64,000 nucleotides of DNA from positions 56,728-120,727 of the forward strand of contig JAHQWG010000039.1 in assembly GCA_029856045.1 (NCBI GenBank), written 5' to 3'. Below the pieces are notes generated by a model. That model was not told the DNA's origin and ran no database searches. It saw only the letters and a list, made by a program, of their open reading frames with translations. The stretch is from Promethearchaeia archaeon (GTDB lineage: Archaea > Asgardarchaeota > Lokiarchaeia > Sigyniarchaeales > SOKP01). The position numbers and the translations under genes are program-made. This document shows positions 1-9,868 of the stretch, one piece after another; within the stretch, counting starts at the first letter, position 1; every line of letters begins with the position of its first letter.

Positions 1-1
1 T

Positions 2-439
2 TTGGAAGCACTCGAATATTATGAACATCTTATTGCCACTTTATCACATGGAAATAAACAAAAAATGCAAATTATTGCTGCGATTCTACATGACCCAGAT
101 TTACTTATTATGGATGAACCTCTTGCAGGTCTCGACGCAAAATCTGTTAGAGTAGTCAAGGAAATATTGGAATTACATACTCAACAAGGTGGTTCAGTTC
201 TTTTTTCTACCCACATTATGGAAGTTGCACAAGAATTATGTGATAGGATTGGAATATTAAATAAAGGTAAATTGGTAGGAATCGGTACAATTGAGGAGTT
301 AAGACATCAAGCTAATAAATTAGGTGAAAATTTAGAAGATGTGTTTTTACGCCTTACTGAACAAGATACATCAGTTGAGGAGATTGTAAAAAAATTACAT
401 AAATCATATAAAAAGAGAATAAAGGAAGAAATGATTTAA
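2..439 (+). CDS. ABC transporter ATP-binding protein, C-terminal part (5' truncated by window edge)
   Basis: Signature-like LSHGNKQKMQI, Walker B LLIMDEPLAGLD, H-loop FSTHIMEVAQELCDRIGIL. Confidence 0.9.
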   Translation: MEALEYYEHLIATLSHGNKQKMQIIAAILHDPDLLIMDEPLAGLDAKSVRVVKEILELHTQQGGSVLFSTHIMEVAQELCDRIGILNKGKLVGIGTIEELRHQANKLGENLEDVFLRLTEQDTSVEEIVKKLHKSYKKRIKEEMI

Positions 440-440
440 T

Positions 441-2192
441 ATGGAAGAGCAAAAATTCAAATCTTACTCACTTTCAAAATACACTAACTACGAGATATTT
501 CTTGAATCTCAGATTCAATCTGCCGGAGCTCATCAAGCTCGATTTTTAGAAAAACTCGAAAAAAATGCAAATTACATTAGAAATGTATCAATGATGATGA
601 AAGTTATTTACTCATTCCTCTTTGTTTTTTTACCCGTCTTACCATTAGTTACTTATTTGCAACTTGTGGATTACCTTTATAGCAGAACATACACGATAGG
701 AACCATATTATTTGTTGCTAGTTTTCTTTTTGGGATCTTTTTTGCGATGGTAATCATGTATCTTATTGTCTTAGGTATGTTGCCAATCAGCTCTTTAATG
801 ACAGGTAATGCTTTCAAATGGTTGCAAACTTTACCTATCCCAAAAAAAAATTTAAAAAAGTTAGGTTTTATGACCATTTTTCGTTCTTTGAACATCCCAC
901 TTATTGTTTTGGGTGCTGCTTTTCCTATTATTATGCTTATTGGAACACAGAATATTTTGCTCTTCTTTATCTGCATTGCCACATCGATTCTCAATTTGAT
1001 TTTTAGCTTTAGCGTGCTTGTTATTATTTCGGAACGCTTAAGTCGTATTTTGAATAATCCTAACCGCCAATCTAAAAAAGCAAGTTTAGCCAGAATTTTA
1101 AGTATGACTGGTTATATGATTATCGCTATGGGATCTGGATTCATTCTGTCATGGGGTATCAGCGCTATTGATGACCTTCTTATCATTTTTGCCACATTTG
1201 AGCATTCTAATATATTAAATTTTATTTTAAGCTTAATCCCTTATCCATTTGCCCCAGGTTACTTAATATCATTGATTACCGCTCCAGATCAAATACCTAT
1301 AGGACTATTATTTACTACTATTATTGGTGTCGTGATATTTATCTTTATAACATGGGGAGCTTATAAGGTTGCCATTCGAAATCTAATAAGCGCAACATCT
1401 GCAGAACCTGAAGGAATTAAAGCTGGAGAACTTTTTATTCTCCCTGAAGAAGAAATCCAAGTTGAGATTAAAACAAAATCTCCTCTTAAGTCATATATCC
1501 AAAAAGATCTGATTTCAGCATCTCGTGATTTTCAGACATTAATTTTTTTAATTATGCCAATTATAATTCCACTTATAATGATTTTTTCGATTGTTGGCCC
1601 ATTTGGGAGTGATTTATCATCACCAACGGGTATAATGATAACTTGGTCGATAGTATTGATTTTCTCTATAATTGTACCTGCGATGTTAATATCGGGTCTT
1701 CTCAATATGGAAGAGTCTGGTGCAACCACACTAGCATCATTACCAGTTATTCCTCGAGATCAAGCGAAAGCTAAATTGATATTAATGTCAGTAATTCAAT
1801 TAATATCATTTACTATACTTACAGTAGTGCTTACAATAATTACAAATTCGATATTATTATTGGTATTGTTTTTAGCTACAATTCCGATTGTTTGGGTTTT
1901 CTTATTTTTGATGTTCGAGATGAAGATACGATTATTTGGTAAAATGAAATACAAATATGTCATTGAAGAATTAAACAAAGAACATAAAGTAGGAAAGTGG
2001 TTTTTAATGCTTCTCATCCAAATCGTTCTGTATTTTGTGTTTTCAATTTTGAGTTTTACTTTATTTAATATATTTGGAATAGAAGGTACGACACTTGGAT
2101 TATTTATTATTGGAATCATGGGATTTATGAGTTTGGTTTTTTTGTTCACCAAAATGTTTCCAAAAATCGGGAAAATAGATTTAAAAAAATAA
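441..2192 (+). CDS. ABC-2 type exporter permease
   Basis: 583 aa, many hydrophobic segments, starts 1 nt after the ABC ATPase stop. Confidence 0.8.
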   Translation: MEEQKFKSYSLSKYTNYEIFLESQIQSAGAHQARFLEKLEKNANYIRNVSMMMKVIYSFLFVFLPVLPLVTYLQLVDYLYSRTYTIGTILFVASFLFGIFFAMVIMYLIVLGMLPISSLMTGNAFKWLQTLPIPKKNLKKLGFMTIFRSLNIPLIVLGAAFPIIMLIGTQNILLFFICIATSILNLIFSFSVLVIISERLSRILNNPNRQSKKASLARILSMTGYMIIAMGSGFILSWGISAIDDLLIIFATFEHSNILNFILSLIPYPFAPGYLISLITAPDQIPIGLLFTTIIGVVIFIFITWGAYKVAIRNLISATSAEPEGIKAGELFILPEEEIQVEIKTKSPLKSYIQKDLISASRDFQTLIFLIMPIIIPLIMIFSIVGPFGSDLSSPTGIMITWSIVLIFSIIVPAMLISGLLNMEESGATTLASLPVIPRDQAKAKLILMSVIQLISFTILTVVLTIITNSILLLVLFLATIPIVWVFLFLMFEMKIRLFGKMKYKYVIEELNKEHKVGKWFLMLLIQIVLYFVFSILSFTLFNIFGIEGTTLGLFIIGIMGFMSLVFLFTKMFPKIGKIDLKK

Positions 2193-2488
2193 TAATATAA
2201 TTAATTCTTGTATTTCTTTTTTTATATATTTAATCTGCTAGATTCTTTTAATAGTGATGGAAACATCCACTATTATTGCAAATTGAATTGGTTTTAAGTA
2301 TATTTTATAAAATTAAGCTTTTAATTGAATAATCTTTTCAATTTTCGAAATTATTCCATTAATTCCAATATCTTTACTAAATACATCCATTAAATCTAAA
2401 TCAATATCATAATTAGAAAGATAGTCAATTTCTAAGCCGGTTATTAATATATCTTGAATTTTTACACTTTTTTTATATAAATATTGCC

Positions 2489-3712
2489 TTAAATCCTTTC
2501 AATGATTGTAGCAACCCCTTGTCCTCCACCCACACATGCCGTAGCGAGACCAAGGTTCCCTTCTTCAAATTGTAGAATCCTTGCAAGAGTTCCGATTAAT
2601 CGCACACCCGTCATTCCCAATGGGTGTCCAAGAGCAATAGCTCCACCTTTCACGTTTATTTTTTCATGTGGAATACCCAGCATTTTCTTTGCATATAATG
2701 GAACAATTGCAAATGCTTCGTTGATTTCCCAAAAATCGATATCCTCAACCCGTAATCCAGCGCGAGTAAGAGCTTTTTTACTTGCAGGAACAGGACCTTG
2801 TCCCATAACACTGGGATTAACACCTGCCCATGCCATCGCCTTAATTTTTGCTAGGGGTTTGATTTCGAGCTCGTCAGCACGAGACAATGATATAAGGACA
2901 CAACATCCTGCCCCTGTATTCAATGGAGATGAATTTCCTGGGGTAATTTGAGCATTCCTTTCAATTCCTTCTGAAACAAGACGGAGTTTTTTCATAGTTT
3001 CCATATTGGATCCTTCTCGCATTGATTGGTCATATTTGATTATTTTTTTAGTACCATCTGGGAGAGTTATTTCGATAGGAAGGATTTCTCCGTCAAAAAA
3101 TCCATCTTTTCGCGCCTTGACAGCTCTATTATGGGAAGTAAGACTCCAATAATCCATATCCTCCCGAGTTATATCAAGATTCTGTTCCCATAATTTTTGT
3201 GCCGTCTGAACCATTGAGTATCCGGTTTTTAAATCGTATTTTGTATGGTTTGGATAGATTTTTTCATCGGTTAATTCATAATGCCGGGCAGTTAAATCAG
3301 TTCCACGGGGAATTCTTGTCATATGTTCCATGCCACTTGCAATAACTATTTCTGAGTTACCTGTTGCGATCTCCATTGCCCCGATATGAATACTTGTCAT
3401 ACTTGATGCGCATTGTCTATCAATACCCATAGCAGCGACCGTTTCAGGTAATTCTGCTAAAAAAACAGTATGGCGTCCTCCATAAAGAAAGTTTTCTTTT
3501 ACTTGATTAGCACAACCTGTGATAACTTCATCAATTTCGGCTGGATCGAATTTTGCTCTTGCGATTATTTCTTTAATTACTAAGGATAGTAATTTATCAG
3601 CTGGAATTTTATAAAAAACATCTCGCTCTGGTTGGTTGGGACGACTTCTAGACATTGGGGTACGTAAATAATCCACAATAACAACTTCTCTTAATTCTGG
3701 CATTTTTATCAT
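2489..3712 (-). CDS. Thiolase (acetyl-CoA C-acyltransferase family)
   Basis: DRQCASSM catalytic Cys region, NVKGGAIALGHPLGMTG and CVGGGQG motifs. Confidence 0.93.
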   Translation of the reverse strand: MIKMPELREVVIVDYLRTPMSRSRPNQPERDVFYKIPADKLLSLVIKEIIARAKFDPAEIDEVITGCANQVKENFLYGGRHTVFLAELPETVAAMGIDRQCASSMTSIHIGAMEIATGNSEIVIASGMEHMTRIPRGTDLTARHYELTDEKIYPNHTKYDLKTGYSMVQTAQKLWEQNLDITREDMDYWSLTSHNRAVKARKDGFFDGEILPIEITLPDGTKKIIKYDQSMREGSNMETMKKLRLVSEGIERNAQITPGNSSPLNTGAGCCVLISLSRADELEIKPLAKIKAMAWAGVNPSVMGQGPVPASKKALTRAGLRVEDIDFWEINEAFAIVPLYAKKMLGIPHEKINVKGGAIALGHPLGMTGVRLIGTLARILQFEEGNLGLATACVGGGQGVATIIERI

Positions 3713-3722
3713 TTAAACGATA

Positions 3723-4520
3723 TTATTTTCCAATAAAAAAGGGTTCCTTTTTTTCGTTTAATGCAAATACACCAATTTTATAATCTTCTGATTCAGCTGA
3801 TTTTATTTGCATTTGTCTTTCATTTTCAAGATGTTCTTCAAGTGGTGTGCTAAGTGCTTCAAAAAATAATTTTTTAGTTCTTGCATAGGTTAAGGTTGGT
3901 CCTTTAGCAAATCTTTGAGCCCAATTTAGTGAAGCCTCTTCTAATTTTTCTGCAGGGACAATTTCATTAATAAATCCAAGTTTTTTCATTTGTTCTGCAG
4001 AATAAGTATCTCCAAAAAAAGACACTTGTACAGCTTGTTGCCAAGGGATTTGGCGACTTAATAAGATTGTTCCAGCAAATCCAGGAATTAAAGCAAGTTT
4101 ACAAAAGGATTGTCTAAATTTTGCATATTCTGAAGCAATTATAATATCACATGAAAGCGCAAGGTTCATCCCTGCTCCAACAGCCCATCCATTTACGGCT
4201 GCTATAACTGGTTTTGGATAAAGGCGCAAAATTAATGCAATTTTGTAAAGATCTCTTGTTAAATCATCCATTAATTGACCTGGTGTTCCATTTTCAATAC
4301 TTAACTTAAATTGTTTTATATCTCCGCCTGCTGAAAAAGCCTTTCCTGAGCCAGTAATTATTACACATCTTATATCACTATTGTCTCGAAGAGATTCTAA
4401 AACATCTAATAATTTTTTTCCCGTATCTTTATTTAATGGATTGGAATTCTCTGGATCAATGAATTTTATCGTTGCGATATTATCTTTGATTACTAATTTA
4501 ATTTTTTCTTTCATCATCAA
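3723..4520 (-). CDS. Enoyl-CoA hydratase/isomerase (crotonase) family
   Basis: ITGSGKAFSAGGDIKQF and NGWAVGAGMNLALSCDIIIASE crotonase motifs. Confidence 0.93.
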   Translation of the reverse strand: MMMKEKIKLVIKDNIATIKFIDPENSNPLNKDTGKKLLDVLESLRDNSDIRCVIITGSGKAFSAGGDIKQFKLSIENGTPGQLMDDLTRDLYKIALILRLYPKPVIAAVNGWAVGAGMNLALSCDIIIASEYAKFRQSFCKLALIPGFAGTILLSRQIPWQQAVQVSFFGDTYSAEQMKKLGFINEIVPAEKLEEASLNWAQRFAKGPTLTYARTKKLFFEALSTPLEEHLENERQMQIKSAESEDYKIGVFALNEKKEPFFIGK

Positions 4521-4535
4521 TCTCCTTTTTTTTAT

Positions 4536-5756
4536 TTATTTGCCCCACATTCTAACCATTTCTCTTGAAATAAGGTATCTCATAATTTCTACAGTACCAG
4601 CTGATATTTGTCCAACTTTTGCATCTCGATAATAGCGTTCTAATGGATATTCTTCAGTGTATCCAAGTCCACCAACAACCTGTATGGCTTCTTGAGTAAT
4701 TTTAACTGCATCATCTGCAGTTCGGGCCTTAATTGCAGCTACTGAAGCTCTACAATAATGACCATCATCAAGCATTCTGGCAATTTGAATTACAGCCATT
4801 CTATTTATCTCTATAGACATAAACATTTCACTAAGTTTAAATGAAATCCCCTCAAATGAATAAAGAGGTTTTCTAAATTGCACACGTCTATGTGCGTATT
4901 TGTATGCCACTTCAAATGCACTTCTTGAGATGCCGATATATTGAGACGCAGTAAAAGTTCGTTCCCCATCAAGACCAAAAAGCAATACATCTAATCCCGC
5001 ATTTTCTTTATGAAGCACATTTTCAACTGACACCTTACAATTATTAAATCGCAGATGTGAATTAGGCATTCCTCTGCGTCCCAGATGTTTATAATCTTTG
5101 ATAACTTCAAAACCAGGAGTATCAGTTTCAAATATAAATGCTGTAATACCTTGATGAGGTCTTACTTTATCATTTGTTATTGCATATAAGCAAATATAAT
5201 CAGCCACACTGCCATTTGTTATGAAACACTTCTCTCCATTGAGGATATAATGATCCCCTTCTCTTTTAGCTTTTAATTTCATTCCACCAATTGCATCAGA
5301 TCCCCCTGTAGGTTCTGTTACACCTATCGCACCAATTTTTGTGCCATCAGCAATTCCTGAAAGAAATTTCTTCTTTTGCTCTGGAGTTCCAAATTCTATA
5401 ACAGGACCAGCAAATAAACATGAAGATGCTCCAAATGTACTTGCTAAAGCATAATTGAAAGCAGTTAATTCTTCACCAAAAATAGTACGATATAAAACCC
5501 CTTTACCAAGACCTCCAGCCTCTTCTGGGATAATTATATTTAAATAAGGCTTCATTTTTCGTAAAGTTTCAACTACAAGCTCATAATTTCTCTCCCTATC
5601 AATTTTTTCTACAACAGGTTCAACATTTTCTTTACACCACTTGCGTACTTCCATCCGGAAATTATTTTCTTCATTGGAATAATAGTGCAGAGTTTTAGGC
5701 ATACAAGAATATCCATATTCCAAATTCAAATCTTCAAAATGAACATGTCCTTCCAT
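4536..5756 (-). CDS. Acyl-CoA dehydrogenase (start may lie downstream at MPKTLHYYS)
   Basis: IGVTEPTGGSDA, NGEKCFITNGSVADY, QVVGGLGYTEEYPLERYYRDAKV. Confidence 0.93.
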   Translation of the reverse strand: MEGHVHFEDLNLEYGYSCMPKTLHYYSNEENNFRMEVRKWCKENVEPVVEKIDRERNYELVVETLRKMKPYLNIIIPEEAGGLGKGVLYRTIFGEELTAFNYALASTFGASSCLFAGPVIEFGTPEQKKKFLSGIADGTKIGAIGVTEPTGGSDAIGGMKLKAKREGDHYILNGEKCFITNGSVADYICLYAITNDKVRPHQGITAFIFETDTPGFEVIKDYKHLGRRGMPNSHLRFNNCKVSVENVLHKENAGLDVLLFGLDGERTFTASQYIGISRSAFEVAYKYAHRRVQFRKPLYSFEGISFKLSEMFMSIEINRMAVIQIARMLDDGHYCRASVAAIKARTADDAVKITQEAIQVVGGLGYTEEYPLERYYRDAKVGQISAGTVEIMRYLISREMVRMWGK

Positions 5757-5907
5757 TTACATCACAATTAAAATAGTACGATTTATTGAATTAGTAAATT
5801 ATTAATTCGTTTAAAGGATATTTAAATTGTAATTCTTTAACATTTTTCTTACTTTTAAAAATATCTATAGAAAGGATTTAAAGTGTGAAAAAGTTTTTAT
5901 AAAATTT

Positions 5908-7566
5908 TTAAAAGATAGTTGTCATTTTATAAGTGCCATAAACTTCTTTTAATATATCACAAATTTCCCCAGTAGTAGCATATACTTTTACGGCATTTAT
6001 CAAATAAGGCATTAAATTCTCATCAGTTTTAGCAACTTCTTTGATTTTAATAAGTTTCTCATGCACAAGATTGTTATCTCTTGACTCTTTAATTTTCTTT
6101 AATTTATCAATCTGTTGTTGCTCAATTTCCGGATCTGATTTTAAAATCTCCAACTTTAAATCTTCTTTATCAATTTGAAATTTATTTACTCCAATTACAA
6201 TTTGTTCTCCCTTCTCAATGGATTGTTGTATTTTATATGCATTTTCTTGGATTTCTTTTTGAATATAACCGTTTTCTATCGCATTAATTGCGCCTCCTTG
6301 TTGTTCAATTTTTTTAATTATTTTAAACGCTTCCTCCTCCATTTGATTTGTTAGTGATTCCAAATAGTATGATCCGCCAATTGGATCTATTACATTTCCA
6401 GCACCAGTTTCATATGCGATTATTTGTTGAGTTCGTAATGATAAACGTACAGAATCTTTACTTGGAAGACTTAGAGCTTCATCTCTACTACTCGAATGAA
6501 TTGATTGAGCTCCTCCCAATACAGAAGCAAGAGTTTGAATGGCAACTCTTATTAAATTTACATCGGGTTGCTGAGCGGTTAATGAGGAACCGATAGTTTG
6601 AGCATGAAATCTTAATTGCATTGATTTTAAATTTTTTGCTTTAAATCTGTTTTTTATTATTTTAGCCCATATTCTTCTTGCAGCTCTAAATTTAGCAATT
6701 TCTTCAAAAAAGTCATTATAAGTACAAAAGAAGAAAGCTAATCGACTTGCAAATTGATCAATATCTAAACCCCGTTTTAATACTTCTTCCACATACGCTA
6801 TTGCATTTGTTAAAGTAAAGGCAATCTCCTGAACTGCTGTTGCTCCAGCTTCTCGAATATGATACCCTGAGATGCTTATTGTATTAAAATGAGGGAGTTT
6901 TTTTGAACAATACTCGATTACATCGGCGACTAACTTCATAGATGGGATGGGTGGGAAAATATAGGTATTTCTAGCAATATATTCTTTTAAAATATCATTT
7001 TGCACAGTTCCACGTAATTTATCTATAGATACACCTTGTTTTTCAGCCAATGCGATATACATCGCAAGAATTATAGCAGTAGGAGCATTGATGGTCATAG
7101 AGGTGCTAACTTGGTCTAACGGAATACCTTCAAAAAGATCTTCCATATCCTTTAATGAGGAAATTGGTACTCCCGTCTTTCCAACCTCTCCTTGAGCTAA
7201 AATATGGTCACTATCAAAACCCATCTGGGTACATAAATCAAAAGCGACGCTTAGGCCAGTCTGACCATGTTCAAGTAAATATTTATAACGTTGATTCGTT
7301 AATTTAGCGTTCTGAAAGCCACTATACTGACGCATCGTCCACAATCTCCCTCTGTACATTGTTGAATATGGTCCTCTTGTGAAAGGAAACTCCCCCGGTA
7401 AATTGATATCACCATAAGTAGTATCTTTCAGATCTAAAGGTGTATATATGGGTTTTAATTGAAAATACGAACTATTTTCAATTTTTTCCAAGTCAAATTT
7501 CTTAATTTTTCCTTTCCATCTTTTTAAATCTTCGGAAAGTCTTTTTTCTTCTTCCTTATCAATCAT
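5908..7566 (-). CDS. Methylmalonyl-CoA mutase large (alpha) chain, no B12-binding domain
   Basis: FPFTRGPYSTMYRGRLWTMRQYSGF, GLSVAFDLCTQMGFDSD, ISGYHIREAGATAVQE, GGAQSIHSSSRDEALSLPS. Confidence 0.93.
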   Translation of the reverse strand: MIDKEEEKRLSEDLKRWKGKIKKFDLEKIENSSYFQLKPIYTPLDLKDTTYGDINLPGEFPFTRGPYSTMYRGRLWTMRQYSGFQNAKLTNQRYKYLLEHGQTGLSVAFDLCTQMGFDSDHILAQGEVGKTGVPISSLKDMEDLFEGIPLDQVSTSMTINAPTAIILAMYIALAEKQGVSIDKLRGTVQNDILKEYIARNTYIFPPIPSMKLVADVIEYCSKKLPHFNTISISGYHIREAGATAVQEIAFTLTNAIAYVEEVLKRGLDIDQFASRLAFFFCTYNDFFEEIAKFRAARRIWAKIIKNRFKAKNLKSMQLRFHAQTIGSSLTAQQPDVNLIRVAIQTLASVLGGAQSIHSSSRDEALSLPSKDSVRLSLRTQQIIAYETGAGNVIDPIGGSYYLESLTNQMEEEAFKIIKKIEQQGGAINAIENGYIQKEIQENAYKIQQSIEKGEQIVIGVNKFQIDKEDLKLEILKSDPEIEQQQIDKLKKIKESRDNNLVHEKLIKIKEVAKTDENLMPYLINAVKVYATTGEICDILKEVYGTYKMTTIF

Positions 7567-7800
7567 TAATTTCAGCTCAAATAAATAACCGAATAAAAAT
7601 AATTATGAAACCAAATTAAAAATTAGCATTTACATTAGGATAATTTTTTTTGATCTTGTTTAAATTATTCATAATTTGTCAGAAAAATTAAAATTAAATA
7701 AAATTAAATAAAAATTTTGTCAATTAAAATTAATTCAAATTAAATTTCAAAATAAAATATACGCAAAAAGTTGAATAAATCACATAGGAGATAAAAAAAA

Positions 7801-8994
7801 ATGGAACTTAAATTTACTGAAGAGCAAGAAATGTTCAGAGAAAGTGTAAGGGAGTATTGTCAAAGGAAAATTGCACCCGTTGCTCTTGAAATGGAAAAAA
7901 CCAGGGAGATATCAATAGAAATCAAGAAAGGAATGGCCGAACTTGGTCTTCTTGGATGTACAGCCTCACCAGAATATGGTGGTTCAGGACTTGATGCCGT
8001 GAGCGCTGGTGTTATAGGAGAAGAGCTGGCAAGAGCAGATCCTACGGGTTCAATACCCGTTTTCTATCTCGTTCAAGCAGCATGGGGTTTTGTTCTCAAT
8101 AAATATGGAACAGAAGAAGCAAAAAAAGAGATATTTCCAAAAGTTATTGCGGGAGAATATTTTCTTGGAATCGCTACAACTGAAAGTGATGCCGGGTCAG
8201 ATGTAGCAGGAACTAGAACTATGATCAAAAAGGAAGGTGATGGTTATATTGTAAATGGAGAGAAAATGTATATAAGTGGGGTACGCGAAGCTGCAGAAGG
8301 TGGTGGAGGACATCTTACGATTGCGAAGCAGAACCCAGAACTTGGCACTAGAGGTATGACAATGTTTTATTTACCTCTTACGGCTGATGGTATTACCCCA
8401 ACATACATTGATGATTTAGGCAGAGAGGGTATATCCTGTGGTGGATTTGCAATAGATAATGTAAAAATTCCGAAGTATTATATATTAGGAGAAGAAAATA
8501 AGGGGTTTTACATTGTTCACGAGGGGTACGAATTTGCAAGGGGATTAATTGCAGTAATATGCGCAGCAGCAGGTCTAAAATCATTAGAAAACGGTATGAA
8601 TTACATTAAAGAAAGAAAATGTTTTGGTACTGCTATTGGAAAATTTGAAGAAATTAACTTCAGACTAGCCGAACATTATACTAGGCTTAATATGTTAAGA
8701 GATTTGGCATATAAGTCATTATGGACTATTGACAAAGAACAACAAGGAAAGGGATCCAGATTTGAAACAAGTAAAGCAATCGCTATGGCAAAAATGTTTG
8801 CATCTGATTGGGCTTGCAATGCTATAAATGATGTAATGCAATGGCAGGGAGCATTTGGCTATTCTAGAGAGTGTCCAGACCAAGCCGCTTGGAGAGCTAT
8901 AAGGTCTTTTGCGCTTGCAGAAGGTTCAAAAGAAATGATGAAGATGATCGTAGCTAGAGAACTACTTGGCAAGGAATTTATTGCCTACAAGTGA
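7801..8994 (+). CDS. Acyl-CoA dehydrogenase
   Basis: GIATTESDAGSDVAGTRT, NGEKMYISGV, QWQGAFGYSRECP..RAIRSF. Confidence 0.93.
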   Translation: MELKFTEEQEMFRESVREYCQRKIAPVALEMEKTREISIEIKKGMAELGLLGCTASPEYGGSGLDAVSAGVIGEELARADPTGSIPVFYLVQAAWGFVLNKYGTEEAKKEIFPKVIAGEYFLGIATTESDAGSDVAGTRTMIKKEGDGYIVNGEKMYISGVREAAEGGGGHLTIAKQNPELGTRGMTMFYLPLTADGITPTYIDDLGREGISCGGFAIDNVKIPKYYILGEENKGFYIVHEGYEFARGLIAVICAAAGLKSLENGMNYIKERKCFGTAIGKFEEINFRLAEHYTRLNMLRDLAYKSLWTIDKEQQGKGSRFETSKAIAMAKMFASDWACNAINDVMQWQGAFGYSRECPDQAAWRAIRSFALAEGSKEMMKMIVARELLGKEFIAYK

Positions 8995-9081
8995 AAAGAA
9001 TAATTTTTTAAAATTTTTTTTATTATTTTATATTATTATTTTAAGGAAATAAAGATTAAAAAAATTTTAGTGGATATTATT

Positions 9082-9867
9082 GTGAGATTTATAGTTTGTG
9101 TGAAAGAGGTTCCAGAATCAATAGATGTAAAAATTGATCTTAAAACTAATAAACTTCAGGAAGAAGGCATTTCAACCACTTTAAATCCCTTTGATCAATT
9201 CATATTAGAGGAGGCTTTAAAGTTGAAGAAAAATGAGGATGAAATCATTGCAATATCAATAGGAACACCTCAAACAAAAAAGGTTTTAATGAAATGTCTT
9301 GCACTTGGTGCTGATAAAGCTATTTTGCTCAGTGACAATGTCTTTATAGGATCTGATTCTTTTGCCACAGCCTACACTCTTTCTAAAGTAATTAATAAGA
9401 TTGGAGATTTTGATATAATTTTTTGTGGACAACAAACAGTTGATGGTAATACAGCTCAAGTTGGTCCCGAATTAGCCGCTCAACTCAAAATACCGCAAGT
9501 CACTTATGTAGAAAGTGTAGAAAAATTTGAAGGAAAGAAATTATTGGTAAAATCACAAACAGATGATGGATTTAAAATAGTAGAATCACAAATCCCGGTA
9601 CTTTTAGCGGGGATTCCTCCATCATCATTTACACCAAGCCTCCCACCTTTGCGAAATATAATAGCAGCTCAAGATAAACCATGTATCATATGGAATTTTG
9701 AAAATTTAGATGGTCCCAAAGATAAATATGGCTCGGTAGGATCGTTAATACAGATTACTAAAGTTTATTATCCTCCTCCAAGAGAAAAAGGTATTATGAT
9801 TGTTGAAGAACCTATAACTGCAGTTGAAAAGCTTATTGAATTATTAACTAAGGATAAGGTGATTTAA
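9082..9867 (+). CDS. etfB: Electron transfer flavoprotein beta subunit
   Basis: FIVCVKEVPES N-terminus (GTG at 9082 fits better than the upstream 9070 start), LNPFDQFILEEALKLK, GQQTVDGNTAQVGPELAAQL. Confidence 0.9.
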   Translation: MRFIVCVKEVPESIDVKIDLKTNKLQEEGISTTLNPFDQFILEEALKLKKNEDEIIAISIGTPQTKKVLMKCLALGADKAILLSDNVFIGSDSFATAYTLSKVINKIGDFDIIFCGQQTVDGNTAQVGPELAAQLKIPQVTYVESVEKFEGKKLLVKSQTDDGFKIVESQIPVLLAGIPPSSFTPSLPPLRNIIAAQDKPCIIWNFENLDGPKDKYGSVGSLIQITKVYYPPPREKGIMIVEEPITAVEKLIELLTKDKVI

Positions 9868-9868
9868 A

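Noticed and set aside
677-2152. Several antisense ORFs within the ABC permease
   Set aside because: Low-complexity shadow frames of a TM protein; no motifs.
2502-2951. 149-aa ORF antisense to thiolase
   Set aside because: Shadow frame; the sense strand has clear thiolase motifs.
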